From Actinomyces sp. ZJ308 (GTDB taxonomy: Bacteria > Actinomycetota > Actinomycetes > Actinomycetales > Actinomycetaceae), in the NCBI RefSeq assembly GCF_011752065.1, contig NZ_JAAIJY010000001.1:1-64000 (forward strand): DNA of 64,000 nucleotides, in the 5' to 3' direction. Positions 17,163 to 25,105 of this stretch are shown in pieces (within the stretch, counting starts at the first letter, position 1; every line of letters begins with the position of its first letter). The notes under the pieces were generated by a model. It saw only the letters and a list, made by a program, of their open reading frames with translations, did no database searches and was not told where the DNA came from. Position numbers and translations under genes: made by a program.

Positions 17163-18283
17163 GACTGCCTCCCTTCCGGGGCGCTCTCCGCGGGCCCCCG
17201 GCTGCCGGAACGGATCGCGAGCAGGGCCTCGCAGACCGGAGCGAGCTCCAGCCCGGAGCGCTCCAGCACCTGGCGGACCGGCTCGGCGGGTAGCAGACGG
17301 GGCGAGCTCGCCCCCAGGATCGCGCCGGCCATCGCGGCGATGGTGTCGGTGTCGCCCCCGAGCTCGGCGGCGAAGCACAGTCCGTCCAGGGGCCGGTGCG
17401 CGAACTCACGCACGATGACCAAGGCGCAGGGGACCGACTCGGCCGACTCCACCGAGGTCCCGACGCAGGTCCGCAGGTGCTCGGCCAGGGCGTCACCGTG
17501 CAGACCCCGGCTCGTCTCCAGGGCCAGGCGGGCGCGGGCGGCCACCGAGGCCTTCTCCGTCCAGTGGCCCTCATCTGGGTGGGCGGTCACGAAGTCCAGC
17601 GCGGCCGCCACGGCGGAGACGGCGTCGGCGCCGTCGACGGCCGCGCTGACCGCCGCGGCGATGAGCCCGGCGGCCTCGAATCCCTGACGGGTGTCGTGGG
17701 TGACCAGGCAGGAGGCGTGAACGGCCCGGGCCAGGGCGTCGTCGGCACTGTCGAGGCAGAAGGCGATGCCCACCGGGGCCACCCGCATCGCGGCGCCGTT
17801 GGTGGTGCCCTCCCGGCCGGTGCGGCGCGGGTCGGCCCCGGCGCGCACCCGCTCCAGAGCGAGCTTGGTGGAGGGGCCCAGCAGATCGAGGGAGCCGCGG
17901 GCGCGCATACCGTCCTCCCAGGTCAGCAGGGCATCGGCGAGCCGGTGGGGGTCGATGCGGCCACCGCCGTCGATCAGGAGACCGGCCAGGATGAGGGCCT
18001 GCTCCGTGTCATCCGTGACGCTGCCCGCAGGCATCGAGGGGGCGACGGGCTGCTCGGCCACGGCGTCGCGCAGCCCGGTGATCGCGCCGTAGTGCCGGCG
18101 GATCAGCGCCGGGCTCATGGACTGGGTGGGCATGCCCAGCGCGTCTCCGAGGGCCAGGCCGGTCAGTGCCCCCAGGGCGCGCTCACGCACTGAGGGCTCA
18201 GAGGGCTCGGAGGGCTCAGAGGCTGGAGGCGCAGCCGCAGGCTCGCCCGAGGGGTCACGAGGCCGGGAATCGGGTGATCTCAC
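17159..18283 (-). CDS. ADP-ribosylglycohydrolase family protein (YegU-like)
   Basis: This 374-residue protein of the DraG/ADP-ribosylglycohydrolase fold hydrolyses N- or O-glycosidic bonds of ADP-ribose-like compounds with a dinuclear Mg centre. Metal-binding motifs are visible: GLALGDALGMPTQ (about 43-54), GSVTDDTE (about 87-94) and ELGGDTDT (about 307-314). The N-terminal 30 residues are low-complexity with a triple EPS repeat. The GTG at 18283 is chosen because AGGAGG sits 6 nt before it; a longer frame exists upstream without a ribosome site. It is coupled to the PfkB kinase. Confidence 0.85.
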   Translation of the reverse strand: MRSPDSRPRDPSGEPAAAPPASEPSEPSEPSVRERALGALTGLALGDALGMPTQSMSPALIRRHYGAITGLRDAVAEQPVAPSMPAGSVTDDTEQALILAGLLIDGGGRIDPHRLADALLTWEDGMRARGSLDLLGPSTKLALERVRAGADPRRTGREGTTNGAAMRVAPVGIAFCLDSADDALARAVHASCLVTHDTRQGFEAAGLIAAAVSAAVDGADAVSAVAAALDFVTAHPDEGHWTEKASVAARARLALETSRGLHGDALAEHLRTCVGTSVESAESVPCALVIVREFAHRPLDGLCFAAELGGDTDTIAAMAGAILGASSPRLLPAEPVRQVLERSGLELAPVCEALLAIRSGSRGPAESAPEGRQS

Positions 18284-18360
18284 GGAGGTCCTCCTGACGA
18301 TGGGTTGTGCCGCCGGTCGCACCCGCCGAGGTGCCGGCTCCTGTGCCGGCCCCTGCGCCG

Positions 18361-18384
18361 GCCAGTGTGATGGCCAGTGTGATG
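18361..18384. repeat. 12-bp tandem duplication upstream of menA
   Basis: Two perfect copies of GCCAGTGTGATG are followed by a degenerate third copy. They lie in the 166-bp divergent region between the glycohydrolase gene and menA. They could affect the menA promoter; nothing more can be said. Confidence 0.45.
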
Positions 18385-18449
18385 GCCACTGTGCCGGTCA
18401 CGGCGCTGGTAGGGTCGCTGCCGCCTACTTTAGAGGATCGGAGGACGTT

Positions 18450-19421
18450 GTGAGCGGCGAGACAGCGAAGGACGGCGGGCCCCGCGCCACCAGCTGGGCG
18501 GAGGTGGTGCGCCTGCGCACCCTGCCGGCCGCCGTCGCCCCCGTGGTCCTGGGGGCCGGGGCCGCCGCCGCGATGGGGGACTTCTCGGTGGTGCGGACCC
18601 TTCTGGCCGCGGGCGTCGCTTTGGCGCTCCAGGTCGGCTGCAACCTGGCCAACGACTACTCCGACGGCGTGCGCGGCACCGACGACGATCGCACCGGTCC
18701 TCCCCGCCTGACCGCCTCCGGGCAGGTCACCCCCCGCACCGTCAAGCTCGCCGCCCTCGGCTGCTTCGCACTGGGAGCCCTTCTGGGCCTGGCCCTGCTG
18801 GCGCTGAGCGGCCACTGGTGGCTGATCGCCGTCGGCGCTGCGGCGATCGCGGCCGCCTGGTTCTACACCGGCGGGCCCCGCCCCTATGGCTACGCCGGCC
18901 TGGGGGAGCTGTTCGTCTTCATCTTCTTCGGCCTGGTGGCTACCGTGGGGACCACCTACGTCCAGGCCGACACGGTCCCGGGGTGGCTATGGCCCTCGGC
19001 CTGCGGGATCGGCCTGCTCGCCTGCTCCCTGCTCATGGTCAACAATCTGCGCGACATCGACACCGACCCCGCCCACGGCAAGATGACCCTGGCGGTCCGC
19101 CTGGGGGAGAGCGGCGCAAGGAGGGCCTTCTCCCTCATGCTCTGGCTGCCGCTGTGGCTTGGGGCCGTCGCGCTGGTGTGGACGCGGGAGACCGGTTCGG
19201 CCGCTCCGGCCGACGGCGGAGGCCACGTCGGCCCGCTGCTGAGTCTGGCCATCGCTCTGGCCGCGCCGCTCCTGCTGGTTCCGCTGGTGAGGCGGGCGAC
19301 CGCTCCGGTGCGGGCCGGCGCCGCGGGCCGTGACCTCATCAGCTCCCTGCGCGACGCCGGGCTCATGGAGCTCGCCTACGGCATCGTCTTCGCCGCAGCC
19401 ACCGTCATCATCACCCTGTGA
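18450..19421 (+). CDS. menA: 1,4-dihydroxy-2-naphthoate polyprenyltransferase
   Basis: This integral membrane UbiA-family prenyltransferase attaches the isoprenoid tail to dihydroxynaphthoate to give demethylmenaquinone. It is 323 residues with about eight or nine spans. The first Asp-rich prenyl-diphosphate motif is NLANDYSDGVRGTDDDR (about residues 65-81) and the second is MVNNLRDIDTDPAHGK (about 193-208). The GTG at 18450 follows GGAGG by six bases; the long in-frame extension upstream has no ribosome site. It is divergent from the ADP-ribosylglycohydrolase gene. Confidence 0.93.
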   Translation: MSGETAKDGGPRATSWAEVVRLRTLPAAVAPVVLGAGAAAAMGDFSVVRTLLAAGVALALQVGCNLANDYSDGVRGTDDDRTGPPRLTASGQVTPRTVKLAALGCFALGALLGLALLALSGHWWLIAVGAAAIAAAWFYTGGPRPYGYAGLGELFVFIFFGLVATVGTTYVQADTVPGWLWPSACGIGLLACSLLMVNNLRDIDTDPAHGKMTLAVRLGESGARRAFSLMLWLPLWLGAVALVWTRETGSAAPADGGGHVGPLLSLAIALAAPLLLVPLVRRATAPVRAGAAGRDLISSLRDAGLMELAYGIVFAAATVIITL

Positions 19422-19789
19422 GCCCAGCCGCTACTGCACGAGGGTGGGGTGCTACTGGCCGGCACCTGGGTGTACTCCACGACGGCCCGGGGCTCGTGCA
19501 GTGCGGTTAAGTGTCGGTCAGTGGCCTCCGAGGCTCGTGGAGTAGTGGAGCAGGGGCCGGTACGGGAGCACCTGAACCCCGAACTCGTCACGAGGCTCTG
19601 CATGACTCGTTCTCAGGGTCGGCATCGTGTCTCCAGCGGTTGTCGGGTGGTCGGCGGGTGGAGCGCACGCGGCTTCCCTCCCGCCTCCTCTTGGTGCCGA
19701 CCGGCGGACAACGGCAGACGAACAGGCGTGGGCCGCACCGTTGCCAACGGTACGGCCCACGCCGGGGTGATGCGCTGAGCGCCGGTGGC
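19422..19789. other. intergenic region with structured repeats
   Basis: This is 368 bp between convergent menA and the YagU-like gene, with no convincing gene. ACTGCACGAG (19433-19442) and CTCGTGCAGT (19493-19502) form a 10-bp inverted repeat just after menA and may help end its transcript. A strong composite hairpin lies at 19725-19763. The remaining 220 bp show nothing I can interpret. Confidence 0.5.
19725..19763. terminator. composite hairpin terminator
   Basis: An 11-bp outer stem (GGCGTGGGCCG at 19725-19735 with CGGCCCACGCC at 19753-19763), a C-A mismatch, and a 6-bp inner stem (ACCGTT/AACGGT) around a GCC loop make a near-perfect 39-nt hairpin. It begins 27 bp past the stop of the YagU-like gene. 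No long U-tract follows. Confidence 0.6.
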
Positions 19790-20371
19790 TCAGCGAGCCG
19801 GCTCGGCGTCGAGCGGAACCCACGGGTCGGGCTGGTGGGTGATGCGGTTGCGCAGGTCGCGGCGCACGAGCTCGATGGACCACAGCCAGATGACGTGCCC
19901 CAGCGCCTCCGAGAAGTGCTCCGCCCAGGTCTGCCCACCGGCGACCCACGGGAAGGGCGAGGGGACCGTGCCCGTCAGCGGCATGAGCACCAGGTGCGCC
20001 CCCACCCACACGAGCAGACCGAAGGCGGCCCCCTGCCACAGCGTGATCGCCTTGTAGTACTCCGCCATGACGCAGTAGAAGAGGGCGAAGACGATCGCGA
20101 AGGCGAAGTGGATGATGAAGGAGTAGATCGGCAGACCCTCGTTGCCGTTGAAGGTGACGCCGGTGTGGGACTGCTCCGGGCTCATCCCCAGCTGCTCGAG
20201 GAGCCGCTGGGGCGGGTTGGTGGCGTTGCGCTCCGGGGTACGGGGCGGGAAGGGGACCTCCCAGCCGAACTTGACGATGGCGGAGAAGAACCCTCCGATG
20301 ATGCCGACGACGATCGCGGTCCCGATTCGTCGTCGTGCGGGGTCGGTCTTCTCCAGCAGGGTGGACAGCAT
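19790..20371 (-). CDS. YagU-family (DUF1440) inner membrane protein
   Basis: The 193-residue protein has about four membrane spans (TAIVVGIIGGFFSAIVKFGWE, FIIHFAFAIVFALFYCVMAEYY, LWQGAAFGLLVWVGAHLVLMPL, and a C-terminal GHVIWLWSIELV). The VPFPPRTPERNATNPPQ region after span 1 and the WAEHFSEALGHVIW segment match the YagU/DUF1440 family, linked in E. coli to acid resistance; that role is knowledge of the family, not of this protein. ATG 20371 is preceded by AGGAG at 6 nt. It stands alone between hairpins. Confidence 0.75.
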   Translation of the reverse strand: MLSTLLEKTDPARRRIGTAIVVGIIGGFFSAIVKFGWEVPFPPRTPERNATNPPQRLLEQLGMSPEQSHTGVTFNGNEGLPIYSFIIHFAFAIVFALFYCVMAEYYKAITLWQGAAFGLLVWVGAHLVLMPLTGTVPSPFPWVAGGQTWAEHFSEALGHVIWLWSIELVRRDLRNRITHQPDPWVPLDAEPAR

Positions 20372-20683
20372 GGGTGTCTCCTGGTGTCGGGGGCACGAGC
20401 GGTGTGATGACCGGGTCGACGGACGGCTTGCAGATCGAACGGTGTCTTAGTCGTCCGTTGTCCGCCGACCCGGCCCCCGGAAGCCTGGCACGGGAGATGG
20501 TCCGGCCGCAACGCCGTCATGATCCGCGGGTGACCGTGTCCCGTGTGCGTCCCACCTGTGCCCCCGTGCGTGTCTCATGCGCGGTGCGCAGGGCGGGGCG
20601 GGGAGCTGAGTACGGCGATGGCCCCGCCGCAGCCTGTCGCTGCGACGGGGCCATCGCCGGATGGGTAACGCGGATCTACCGGC
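20372..20683. other. intergenic region between lipoprotein and YagU-like genes
   Basis: This is 312 bp between two leftward genes. It holds the terminator of the lipoprotein gene (20613-20659) and must hold the promoter of the YagU-like gene. An imperfect inverted repeat around 20413-20472 (GGGTCGACGGAC and GTCCGCCGACCC) is the only other structure seen. Confidence 0.45.
20613..20659. terminator. composite hairpin terminator of the lipoprotein gene
   Basis: CGGCGATGGCCCCG (20613-20626) pairs perfectly with CGGGGCCATCGCCG (20646-20659). Inside it CGCAGC pairs with GCTGCG around a 5-nt loop, with one C-A mismatch between the two stems. It starts 25 bp beyond the stop of the repetitive lipoprotein and has the same two-stem build as the hairpin at 19725. 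Confidence 0.65.
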
Positions 20684-21106
20684 TCAGTTGCCGCCGCCCT
20701 GGCTGTCGCCGCCCTCGGAGCCGCCCTGCTGGCTGTCGCCGCCCTGCTGGCTGTCAGCGCTGCTGTCGGCGCCACCCTGGTGGCCCTCGTGGTTGTCACC
20801 CTGGACGGAGCCGCCCTGGCTGTCGCCGCCCTCGGAGCCGCCCTGCTGGCTGTCGCCGCCCTGGGAACCACCGGCACCACCGGGCTGTGCGGAGCCGCCA
20901 CCTGTGCTGCCGGCGCCGCCGGACATCTTGCTGTCAGCGCTGGGAGCGGCCGAACCGCCGTCGCTGGTGCTGCCGGCCGTCTGGTCGGTGGCCGGGGTGG
21001 TGGAGTCGCTCGAGCCGGAGCCGGAGCAGGCGGCCAGACCGAGTCCGGCGGTGGCGATGAGGAGTGAGGTGGCGAGGGTCTTGGCACGTGTAGCGGTGAA
21101 TCGCAT
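20684..21106 (-). CDS. low-complexity Gly/Ser/Gln/Asp-rich lipoprotein
   Basis: The 140-residue protein has a lipoprotein signal (basic start MRFTATRAKT, hydrophobic core, lipobox GLAAC with Cys at about residue 27). The rest is low-complexity. A Ser/Thr/Ala linker is followed by a Gly-rich part in which the unit GGDSQQGGSEGGDSQGG occurs twice, separated by a His/Asp/Glu-bearing spacer (SVQGDNHEGHQGGADSSADS). It has no recognised domain, and the acidic, His-containing repeats could bind metal or be a flexible surface stalk (inference). AAGGAG precedes ATG 21106. It is divergent from dipZ, close to sigK-rskA, which is the position occupied by SigK-dependent lipoproteins in mycobacteria. Confidence 0.75.
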   Translation of the reverse strand: MRFTATRAKTLATSLLIATAGLGLAACSGSGSSDSTTPATDQTAGSTSDGGSAAPSADSKMSGGAGSTGGGSAQPGGAGGSQGGDSQQGGSEGGDSQGGSVQGDNHEGHQGGADSSADSQQGGDSQQGGSEGGDSQGGGN

Positions 21107-21332
21107 GAGTTCTCCTTATGCGGTTGCTGGTGCAGTGTCAGTGCGGGATGGCCCGCTCTTGCGGATCCGGAGTCGCCGTCGTCCATGGAGTTCATGCGGG
21201 AGACCGACGGCGCCCGTCGTGAGTGACGATCGTCATAGACGGCTATGTGGTTGTTCGACAATCCCCGTTGCCGATAGCTCCGAACCTCTTTCGAGACTAG
21301 CAACAACAAACGGACCGAAAGGGTGAATCATC

Positions 21333-23030
21333 GTGACAACCATCTCTAGTCTGGTGGTCATCGGACTGCTCGGAGGGCTCATCACGGGCATCTCACCGTG
21401 CGTCCTGCCCGTCCTGCCCGTCATCCTCCTCTCCGCGGGAGCGCAGGGCGCACGCGGGGACGGCGAGGACTCCGACGTCGGCCTCGCCTCCCGCTTTCAC
21501 CCCTACCTCGTGGTCAGCGGCCTTGTGGTCAGTTTCACGGTGTTCACGCTCCTGGGATCGACCCTGCTGAGCCTGCTCCACCTGCCGCAGGACCTCATTC
21601 GGTGGGTCGGCATCGTCATGCTCGCGCTCATCGGCCTGGGCATGATGGTTCCGAGGGTCATGGAGATCCTGGAGCGTCCTTTCGCACGCTTCCAGCGCTT
21701 CGGAGGCTCGAAGAACCCCTCGAACGGCTTCCTGCTCGGCCTGGTGCTGGGAGCCGCCTACGTCCCCTGCGCCGGTCCGGTCCTGGCCGCCGTCGCTGTG
21801 GCGGGTGCCACCGGGAGGATCGGTGTCGACACCGTCGCACTGGCCGTGTCCTTCGCCCTGGGCACCGCGATCCCGCTGCTGGCCTTCGCCCTGGCCGGGC
21901 GCGGCATCACGGAGCGGATCCGGGCCTTCCGCACCCGCCAGCGCGCCATCCGCATCACCGCCGGCGTCGTCATGCTCGGCCTGTCCGTGGCACTCGTCCT
22001 GGACGCGCCCGCCGCCCTGCAGCGCCGTCTGCCCGACTACACGGCCTCCCTCCAGGCCCGCACCGACGCCCTCCTCCACGGCAGCTCCTCGGGCGCCTGC
22101 CGGCCCGGAGCCACCGAGCTCGGTGACTGCGGGCCCCTGCCCGCCATCGACGGCACGGTGGCCTGGCTCAACACCCCCGGCGACCAGCCACTGACCCAGA
22201 AAGACCGCGCAGGCAAGGTCACCCTGGTCGACTTCTTCGCCTACTCCTGCATCAACTGCCAGCGCTCGGTCCCCGGCATCGAGAAGCTGCACAAGACCTA
22301 CGCCTCCTCCGGCCTGCAGGTGATCGGCGTCCACTCCCCGGAGTACGCCTTCGAGAAGGAGGTCGACAACGTGCGCGGCGGCGTCGAGCGCCTCGGCATC
22401 ACCTACCCGGTGGCGGTCGACTCCAACCTGACCACCTGGACCAACTTCAACAACCACTACTGGCCCGCCCACTACCTGGCCGACGCCAAGGGCAACGTCC
22501 GCCAGACGCACGTCGGCGAGGGCGGGGAGGCGGCCACGGAGAAGCTCGTCCGCGAGCTGCTCAAGCAGGCCAACCCGAACGTGACCCTCCCCGCCCCCGT
22601 CTTCTCCGAGGCCGGCGACGACGCCGCAGCCTCCTCCAGCCCCCGCACCCCCGAGACCTACCTGGGCTCGGACCGGGCCTCCGGCTTTGCCCAGGGCACC
22701 TTGAACAAGGGACAGCACTCCTTCGCCTTCCCCTCCAACCTCCAGGCCGACACCTTCGCCCTGGACGGCACCTGGAAGGTCGAGCCCCAGTCGATCGCCC
22801 CGGTCGAGAGCGCCGGCCGGCTGCGCCTGTCCTACCGCGGCAAGCAGGTCAACCTCGTCGTCTCCGGGGAGGGCGACCTGACCTGGACGGTCAACGGGCA
22901 GACCCGCACCACCCACGTCTCGGGCGTGCCCAACGGGATGGAGCTGGTTCGCACCGATGAGGTGGGGTCGGGCGTGCTCGAGCTGGAGGCCTCACCCGGG
23001 CTGCAGCTCTACTCCTTCACCTTCGGGTGA
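21333..23030 (+). CDS. dipZ: cytochrome c biogenesis/thiol-redox protein DipZ
   Basis: This 565-residue membrane protein passes reducing power from the cytoplasm to extracytoplasmic thiols. The N-terminal CcdA/DsbD-type domain has six spans with the paired Cys in SPCVLPVLP (about residue 23) and VPCAGP. A thioredoxin-like (TlpA/AhpC-type) domain follows with the CxxC active site YSCINCQ (C306, C309). The C-terminal 150 residues form a beta-rich, carbohydrate-binding-like domain typical of DipZ. The GTG at 21333 is preceded by AAAGGG. The sigK and rskA genes follow downstream on the same strand. In Mycobacterium tuberculosis dipZ belongs to the SigK regulon, so the linkage is meaningful. Confidence 0.9.
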   Translation: MTTISSLVVIGLLGGLITGISPCVLPVLPVILLSAGAQGARGDGEDSDVGLASRFHPYLVVSGLVVSFTVFTLLGSTLLSLLHLPQDLIRWVGIVMLALIGLGMMVPRVMEILERPFARFQRFGGSKNPSNGFLLGLVLGAAYVPCAGPVLAAVAVAGATGRIGVDTVALAVSFALGTAIPLLAFALAGRGITERIRAFRTRQRAIRITAGVVMLGLSVALVLDAPAALQRRLPDYTASLQARTDALLHGSSSGACRPGATELGDCGPLPAIDGTVAWLNTPGDQPLTQKDRAGKVTLVDFFAYSCINCQRSVPGIEKLHKTYASSGLQVIGVHSPEYAFEKEVDNVRGGVERLGITYPVAVDSNLTTWTNFNNHYWPAHYLADAKGNVRQTHVGEGGEAATEKLVRELLKQANPNVTLPAPVFSEAGDDAAASSSPRTPETYLGSDRASGFAQGTLNKGQHSFAFPSNLQADTFALDGTWKVEPQSIAPVESAGRLRLSYRGKQVNLVVSGEGDLTWTVNGQTRTTHVSGVPNGMELVRTDEVGSGVLELEASPGLQLYSFTFG

Positions 23031-23180
23031 CGCGGCGGTGACGGAATCGACGGCCCCGAGCCCTGCCCGGGAGGCGACACGGGAGATGACGCAGGAGACG
23101 GTGCGGTGAGCCTGGCGACGCTGGAAACGGGATACACGTCCTGCACCGCGGCGCGCACCGTCCGCGCCGTCGGTCTCGCC

Positions 23181-23186
23181 TACCAT
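23181..23186 (+). promoter_or_regulatory. -10 hexamer of probable leaderless sigK-rskA mRNA
   Basis: TACCAT is followed by six bases and GTG 23193, without a Shine-Dalgarno. This supports the short start for the sigma factor. Confidence 0.45.
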
Positions 23187-23192
23187 TCCCCT

Positions 23193-23744
23193 GTGACAAG
23201 CACGAACAGCTCTGAGGGGGAGTGGATCGCTCAGGTCGCCGACGGCGACGCCGATGCCTTCGCCCGCCTCTACGACGCCTGGTCCTCTCGCCTGTTCGCA
23301 CTGATCCTGCAGATCGTCGTTGACCGTGCCCAGAGCGAGGAGGTCCTCCAGGAGGTCTTCCTCGAGGTCTGGCGCACGGCCGGCGCCTTCTCCCCGGCCC
23401 GGGGCAGCGCCAGGGCCTGGTTGGTGACCATGGCCAGGCGCCGGGCCATCGACCGGGTCCGCTCCTCCCAGTCCTCCCGGGACCGGGAGAGTCGATGGCA
23501 CGACTACATGCCCGACGTCGACCTGACGGTTCAGCAGGTCGAGGACAGGCTCGTGGGTCAGCAGGTGCACCGGGCCCTTGAGGCCGTGGGTGAGCCCTAC
23601 CGCTCCACCATCGAGCTGGCCTACTTCACCGGCCTGACCCACCGGGAGATCGCCCGCCGCACGGGCACCCCGCTGGGAACGGTCAAGACACGCATCAGGG
23701 ACGGAATGGCACGGTTACGACGAGAGCTGGGGGTGCAGTCATGA
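23193..23744 (+). CDS. sigK: ECF RNA polymerase sigma factor, SigK-like
   Basis: This 183-residue group IV sigma factor binds core polymerase to direct transcription of a small regulon. Region 2 includes DADAFARLYDAWSSRLFALI and ARAWLVTMARRRAIDRVR (-10 recognition). Region 4 is a helix-turn-helix: YRSTIELAYFTGLTHREIARR then GTVKTRIRDGMARLRREL. GTG 23193 is chosen for the leaderless pattern and because the longer in-frame start at 23106 adds 29 residues without family similarity. The stop overlaps the start of the anti-sigma gene (ATGA), the usual sigK-rskA arrangement. Confidence 0.86.
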   Translation: MTSTNSSEGEWIAQVADGDADAFARLYDAWSSRLFALILQIVVDRAQSEEVLQEVFLEVWRTAGAFSPARGSARAWLVTMARRRAIDRVRSSQSSRDRESRWHDYMPDVDLTVQQVEDRLVGQQVHRALEAVGEPYRSTIELAYFTGLTHREIARRTGTPLGTVKTRIRDGMARLRRELGVQS

Positions 23745-24700
23745 GCGACCGCGACAACACTCACGAGACTCACGAGGACGCCATCAACGGTGCCGCCGGT
23801 GCGCAGGGCGCCGCGGGCCTTGACGGCGTCCGGGGCATCGACGACGGCGGCACCATCGATGACGAGGTCCTCGATGGTGAGCCGCTCGACTCCGAGACGG
23901 CGGCCCTGCTCGGCGCCTCGCTGAGGCCCGTGGCCCCGCCCGCCGCGATCCGCTCCACCCTGCTGGAGGCCATTGCCGGCGAGCCGCAGGATCGGGCCAA
24001 CGGTGCTGCCGGCACCGGTAACGGCACCGGCGACAGTGCTGATCACAGTGCCGATCACAGTGCCGGTGGGAGCGACGGCGCCGCCGACGGGCACGGAGGT
24101 GACGCCGCTCAGGCGAGTGTCGTCTCTCTCGACGCGCGCCGTCGGCGCCGGTCGGCCTGGCGCACCGGTCTGATACGAGTGGCCGCGGCCGTGGTCCTGC
24201 TCGGCGTCGGCGTCGGCGTGGGGCGCTGGAGCGCGCGGGGCGCGGTCGATGAGGCGATGGACTCCATGGCGCCGACTCAGCACTACGCCCACCTCAACCA
24301 GGCCCAGGACGTCCAGCGGGTCACCGACACGATGTCGGACGGTCATGTCGCGACCCTCACCTGGTCCCACGACATGAGCATGACCGCGCTGACCCTGCCG
24401 GCCGCCATGAAGGAGTCGGCCGGCGACCGCAGCCTCCAGGTCTGGCTCAAGGAGGGGGACAGGACGACCTCGCTGGGCGTCTACGACCCCCGGGACGGCG
24501 CCGGCTTCTCCTTCCTCGACGTCATGCCCAAGCCCGGCCAGCAGATCGTCATCACCCTGGAGCCGGCGGGTGGATCGGACCAGCCGACGACGCCGCCCCT
24601 GGTCACCCTGCGGGTGAGTGAGGACTCCGAGCAGTCCGGCGCACCGACCGGCTCACCGACCCCCGAGCCCTCGACCGGTCCCACCGGCGACTCCGCCTAG
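23741..24700 (+). CDS. rskA: anti-sigma-K factor RskA
   Basis: The 319-residue membrane protein holds the sigma factor inactive until cleaved. The cytoplasmic N-terminal half (about 140 residues) is Asp/Gly-rich with two ADHS repeats (SADHSADHSAG), longer than usual. One membrane span (LIRVAAAVVLLGVGVGVGRW, about 144-163) is followed by the extracytoplasmic RskA domain (LNQAQDVQRVTDTMSDGHVATLTWS, MTALTLPAAM, LQVWLKEGDRTTSLGVYD) and a Pro/Ser/Thr tail. The start overlaps sigK by four bases. The N-terminal sigma-binding zinc motif HxxxCxxC is not evident, as in the RskA family. Confidence 0.85.
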   Translation: MSDRDNTHETHEDAINGAAGAQGAAGLDGVRGIDDGGTIDDEVLDGEPLDSETAALLGASLRPVAPPAAIRSTLLEAIAGEPQDRANGAAGTGNGTGDSADHSADHSAGGSDGAADGHGGDAAQASVVSLDARRRRRSAWRTGLIRVAAAVVLLGVGVGVGRWSARGAVDEAMDSMAPTQHYAHLNQAQDVQRVTDTMSDGHVATLTWSHDMSMTALTLPAAMKESAGDRSLQVWLKEGDRTTSLGVYDPRDGAGFSFLDVMPKPGQQIVITLEPAGGSDQPTTPPLVTLRVSEDSEQSGAPTGSPTPEPSTGPTGDSA

Positions 24701-24898
24701 CGGCAGGTCGTGCGAAGCAGAGACGAAACAGACCCATTATTGTGATGTAGTCAACAATCAAGTCGGTCTTGGGGGCCTGCCATGGACACTGACGGACGTC
24801 AGTGCCTGCGAGGCGGCCGCCCGTCCGACCGCGGTTCTCCGCGACGGCATCGGTGGGCCGTGAGAGGCCGTGAACAGCGGTTACTGGAGTGAGGGGAA
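24701..24898. other. intergenic, AT-richer, no clear signal
   Basis: This is the first half of the 405-bp gap between convergent rskA and menB. No gene is seen. GACGGACGTC near 24793 is a short palindrome. The second half holds a small open frame described separately. Confidence 0.4.
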
Positions 24899-25039
24899 AT
24901 GACGAACTTTTCTTCTTCCGCTTTGCGGAAAGCGCCAGGAGCTTTTGTTCTCCTCCTCGGTCTCTCGGTTTTGGCGCTCATTTTGATCAGGGATTCCGAC
25001 GTCGTATCCAGTGCGAGAGGAATCCGGTCCCATGGTTGA
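24899..25039 (+). CDS. possible small membrane or secreted peptide (46 residues)
   Basis: ATG 24899, with GGAG about 10 nt upstream, opens a 46-codon frame. It starts MTNFSSSALRKAPG, then a hydrophobic run (AFVLLLGLSVLALILI, about residues 15-30) and a short polar tail. It could be a small membrane protein or the signal part of a broken peptide gene. In the next two frames, immediately downstream, MVDGGVRN and FGYWWSYRNVTG can be read, faintly like the start of lactococcin-972-type peptides. If so, this is a frameshifted remnant. AT-richer than its neighbours. Low certainty. Confidence 0.3.
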   Translation: MTNFSSSALRKAPGAFVLLLGLSVLALILIRDSDVVSSARGIRSHG

Positions 25040-25081
25040 TGGTGGGGTTCGGAACCTTTGGTTACTGGTGGTCTTATCGAA

Positions 25082-25098
25082 ACGTCACAGGGTGACGT
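25082..25098 (-). terminator. short hairpin downstream of menB
   Basis: ACGTCAC and GTGACGT form a 7-bp stem with a 3-nt loop, 8 bp past the menB stop. On the minus strand it is followed by TTTC. It is a weak terminator candidate. Confidence 0.4.
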
Positions 25099-25105
25099 CT
25101 CAGGA

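Noticed and set aside
19449-19778. A 109-codon plus-strand frame after menA
   Set aside because: No ribosome site or motif is present. It runs through the terminator hairpin and its composition matches non-coding DNA.
21233-21332. A mycobacterial SigK-type promoter (CCATCC / CCGAAT) upstream of dipZ
   Set aside because: CAATCC (21259-21264) and CCGAAC (21280-21285) resemble the boxes, but the spacer is 15 instead of 17-18 and each box has a mismatch. It is not strong enough to list as a site.
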